Positions 61,301 through 64,000 of a stretch of DNA of 64,000 bases are shown here, one piece after another. Source of the stretch: Membranipora membranacea (lineage: Eukaryota; Bryozoa; Gymnolaemata; Cheilostomatida; Membraniporidae); the NCBI GenBank assembly GCA_914767715.1, contig OU612074.1, positions 11,194,062 to 11,258,061 of the forward strand, read 5' to 3'. Positions within the stretch are counted from its first letter, which is position 1; the number at the start of each line of letters is the position of its first letter. The translations under genes were made by a program, and so were the position numbers. The notes under the pieces were generated by a model. It worked only from the letters and a program-made list of their open reading frames with translations, had not been told where the DNA came from and made no database searches.

Positions 61301-63556
61301 CAATACTAAGTTATAGATTATTAAAGATATTAGTCCGATGTGACTTCCTTGTCTTGACCAACTAGTACTCAAGCTAGCCTGTCTCGACAGTGTAAACTAA
61401 AGCATGCTTAGTCATCAATGTGACTCAAGTCTTACCACAGAGATTATGGCTAGGCAACAATAATACTATGACTTCAGAGTCAACTATATTATAAAAAATT
61501 TAATTGAATTGCTGTCGAATTGCATCTAATACCATCCGGTATTTGCTGTGAATTGCTAACAAACTTGAATTTTGCAAAAAATTATACTTGAATTTTGAGG
61601 AAATAAATGTGAATTTTTAGAAAATAAATAAATAATTTGGTACGCTTGCTGCTGCCACCTACCTTAATATCAAAAGTATGGCTGACAGGTTTGTGGTCTG
61701 ACAGTAGTAGGCCCATATGTGAGTCATACTTGAGTGGTTCTATATCAGCTCCACGATGTAATATCCTGTCTGTCCATGCTGGACATCCCATCTTCTCGCT
61801 GTGAATACCAGAACACAAAAATCGTCAATATTTGAATCTACTTTGTTTCCGTTCACCAGGGTTGCTGAATAGTAATGTGTATATCTATATATAATATATA
61901 GAGTGAGGTTGCCTGAACAATTCTTCTTTTTGAAATGATTTTCATTTGTTGTGATAAAACAAGCAAACTGAACATTGATTAGGTATAGTTAGGTTTGGCT
62001 AGTTTGGCCATGAATTTCACTTCCATGGCTGTGCAAAATGGCGAATTTTATACGATGGAGTCAGCGGCTAGAAGGGGAAAACTTCAATTAAGGTCAAATC
62101 ACATCAAACTTAAGTGCTCTGTGCTAGTGAAAACTCAGAAGCATACATTTGTCTCTGCAGCATAGGGCCTGGTATAGACTGAGTTAGAAGGCACAGAAAA
62201 TTAGTCTATGGCACAAGACTATCCTACAACAGAATGGGATTTAGGAAAAGAGTATAGGGTAACCAGTAAGACTAACTCATCTTGTATCATATTCATTAGT
62301 GCCAACGTCATACTTATAGGAGGGAGGGAAAGTTATCTGTGATTCTTTGTATCCTTCAAATGAGTTATTAGCCTCCCTCTCGCCTATAAGCTGTAGAAAT
62401 ATATGACATGCAGGCATGATTAGAAAGCAAAATTTTTGTCATAAGGGTGAAAATTGATACAATTATGCTGTCTTTGGCTGCTCAAGTAATAGCATTGCCA
62501 GGGAAAAAAATCTACAGCATATTGAGAGTTCTACCCAACCTATATATATATATAATGATATAACGAAATATGAGTCGATTTCAATAATAAACATAATTGT
62601 TCTTTGAAAGCAAATTTAGCATGAACATTCTCGAATTAGTAAATTAGCTTACTTCTTAACGATTGCTCATCTATATCTGAATGCTCTAGATTAGCAATTG
62701 ATGAGACTAAAAACGATGAAGCTCCACATCGATTTCAAACACATGACTTGTGCAGTTTATCCTGTGTGAAATATGAAATATTGATATACCTGATCTTTTT
62801 GTAGCAGTGGAGTCCAGTTTTTATCTATTATCAGATGTTTTACTTTTTCTATTGGTATATCTGTTATCCTGTAGTTCAAATCTCCCAACCAGAATATCAA
62901 ACTACAATAAAACAAAACAACGCTATATAATACATGTTTGCTACAATAAGCACTAGAAACTGAATTATCTGCAAGTTTCCTAGCCTACTTTTTACACAAA
63001 GAAACTCAACACTTGGCAATCTTTTATTTATCAATTTCTCAACTGAAGTTGTGTCCTCGTGGAACAAGGAAAGACAACTGACAATCCCAACACGTTGCAA
63101 GAAGCATAAATCTGCTATCCATATTATCACTGACATGCCATGAAAGGGATTAAAAGAGTTTCACCTTTGTCATATATGCCAAATCGTTCGAGGGGTCATA
63201 TCTGACTGGTGAGACTTTTTTTTCAAAAGATTGAAATTGACACTGACAAGAGATAAAAGGATTCAAAGGGTTTCACTTTTGTTATATAGCGATATAAGGG
63301 ACATATATTCCTTCCTGGTGAAACTTTTCCAAAACATTTAAAACAACACATTCACATCTTACTCATGACGAGCTATGGTGAGGTTGTTAGAGTTGACATC
63401 AATGAATGGTCTGCTGAACGCCATCCTGTCCTTAATATCTCGGTAATCCTGATTACGTCGCTCCTTCTGCTCCATATGAGCAGCTAAATGTGACGTGATA
63501 AAACATACCGAAGTGTTGTGTACCTCCAGGCGTATCGCGACCCCACCTTTGTTGCC
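55349..63556 (-). CDS. OCRL: OCRL/INPP5B-type inositol polyphosphate 5-phosphatase, copy 2 (5' exons not seen)
   Basis: Twelve exons join in phase to 545 codons including the stop: 63363-63556, 62790-62901, 62281-62390, 61663-61798, 60579-60689, 59660-59825, 58703-58938, 57810-57911, 57151-57235, 56515-56642, 55840-55951, 55349-55491. In order they give the catalytic motifs [34 protein letters not shown] and SDHKPV; an ASH domain ([11 protein letters not shown] to [10 protein letters not shown]); and a RhoGAP-like domain ([43 protein letters not shown]). The stop is TGA at 55349-55351. Exons upstream of GNKGG (PH region, GTWNVNG, FQEL) are not in the window. Two donors are odd: exon 60579 is followed by TTAAGT where copy 1 has GTAAGT, and exon 62281 by ATGAGT where copy 1 has GCGAGT. 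The first exon is 111 bp, phase 0 on both sides, so it could be skipped in frame; the second could not. Confidence 0.88.
56935..57132. repeat. CAAT/CAGT microsatellite in OCRL copy 2
   Basis: A long tract of caat and cagt units next to the RhoGAP exon 57151-57235, the counterpart of 181-331 in copy 1. Open frames across it (Ser-Ile-Asn-Asn type) are repeat artefacts. Confidence 0.85.
58345..58690. repeat. AT-rich palindromic array in OCRL copy 2 intron
   Basis: Units such as tatattataatatg occur in both orientations, abutting the donor of ASH exon 58703-58938. It is longer than its counterpart in copy 1 (1315-1455). Confidence 0.7.
59875..59950. repeat. Short hairpin with poly-G loop in OCRL copy 2
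   Basis: gcctgtcttgacaagcttt is followed, after a poly-G run, by aaagcttggcaagacaggc. A related small palindrome (gcctgtcttgacaagcttg, then ttaagacaggg) lies at 3290-3320 in copy 1, and a shorter form lies at 61377-61392 in copy 2. Confidence 0.7.
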
Positions 63557-64000
63557 CTAAAACAGCAAAAACAACCTTGAACTTTACAAAAAGTGTGATA
63601 TTTTTAGCATATTTAGATTTGAAACAACTGTTTGTATTAAATAAATAATATGGGCAGTTTAGTGCATCAATCAATTCACCGGTAACTTGTGATTTCATTC
63701 TTCCGTTTTTGTGGAAATTCAGGATATAAGAATGAGAGATGGTCTTTGGTTCAGGGTAAAGTGGAGTCAAGTAGATTGAGCTGAAATTTCCCAGGGCCAA
63801 CCAGTATGTTGAAGGAAGGGATTCCAAGGTTGTGAGAAAACATCTGCCGTCCTCATTCATTGCGAGATGCAAAACTTGAAAGAAGATATCATAAATTGAA
63901 ATCTTGAGCAATGTTTCAGAGTTATGTTATCGCAGCAAAAATAGGTCAGATTTAGTTTTCCAAATAGTTTTATCACAACAACTCAACAATTATTAAAATC

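Noticed and set aside
63453-63911. 152-residue frame upstream of the GNKGG exon
   Set aside because: Only its last part is the true exon. The rest differs in frame from the matching stretch in copy 1 and resembles no 5-phosphatase segment, so I treat it as intron.

Overview
The window is animal nuclear DNA: AT-rich, with spliced genes (GT-AG introns of a few hundred bases), non-LTR retrotransposons, palindromic DNA elements (MITEs) and tRNA-derived SINEs. The recognisable genes are metazoan: an OCRL/INPP5B-type inositol polyphosphate 5-phosphatase with ASH and RhoGAP domains, a TRIM-like RING/B-box protein, and a secreted D8C-domain protein with a Thr-rich stalk. A marine invertebrate (sponge or cnidarian grade) fits, but I cannot name the species.

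The layout is nested. Outermost are two direct copies of the OCRL gene, both on the minus strand. Copy 1 (1..5965) runs off the left edge and has lost catalytic and ASH sequence. Copy 2 (55349..63556, with the true 3' end) keeps one open frame over 12 exons but has two atypical splice donors; homology to copy 1 continues to about 63975. Just inside copy 1 lie a two-exon plus-strand gene remnant (6833..7547) and the D8C gene (9553..10479, minus). Just inside copy 2 is the TRIM-like gene (48664..52946, plus).

The core holds an unrecognised 13-exon minus-strand gene, called gene B here (30139 down to 18798). Its exons join with matching phases into 688 codons plus a stop. Two partial paralogues flank it in opposite orientations: copy A (plus, about 13650..17278) and copy C (minus, about 41735..32794). 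A and C share intron sequence and so came from one duplication; recombination between them would invert gene B.

Mobile DNA fills the introns and spacers. An apparently intact LINE (37110..41590, ORF1 and ORF2) and a foldback element (35625..36992) sit in intron 9 of copy C. Decayed LINEs lie at 26540..28866 (in gene B intron 1, split by a 507-bp MITE), 31066..32390 and 44010..46330, and a 200-bp 3' end of the last family lies at 6526..6727. Other MITEs are at 14671, 20350 and 53149, with SINE-like repeats at about 7.7, 9.1, 29.2 and 49.9 kb.

No pathway links these genes. The window is an active duplication and transposition landscape around one novel gene. Exon joins were worked out by hand from splice sites and reading phase; edges of repeats are approximate.
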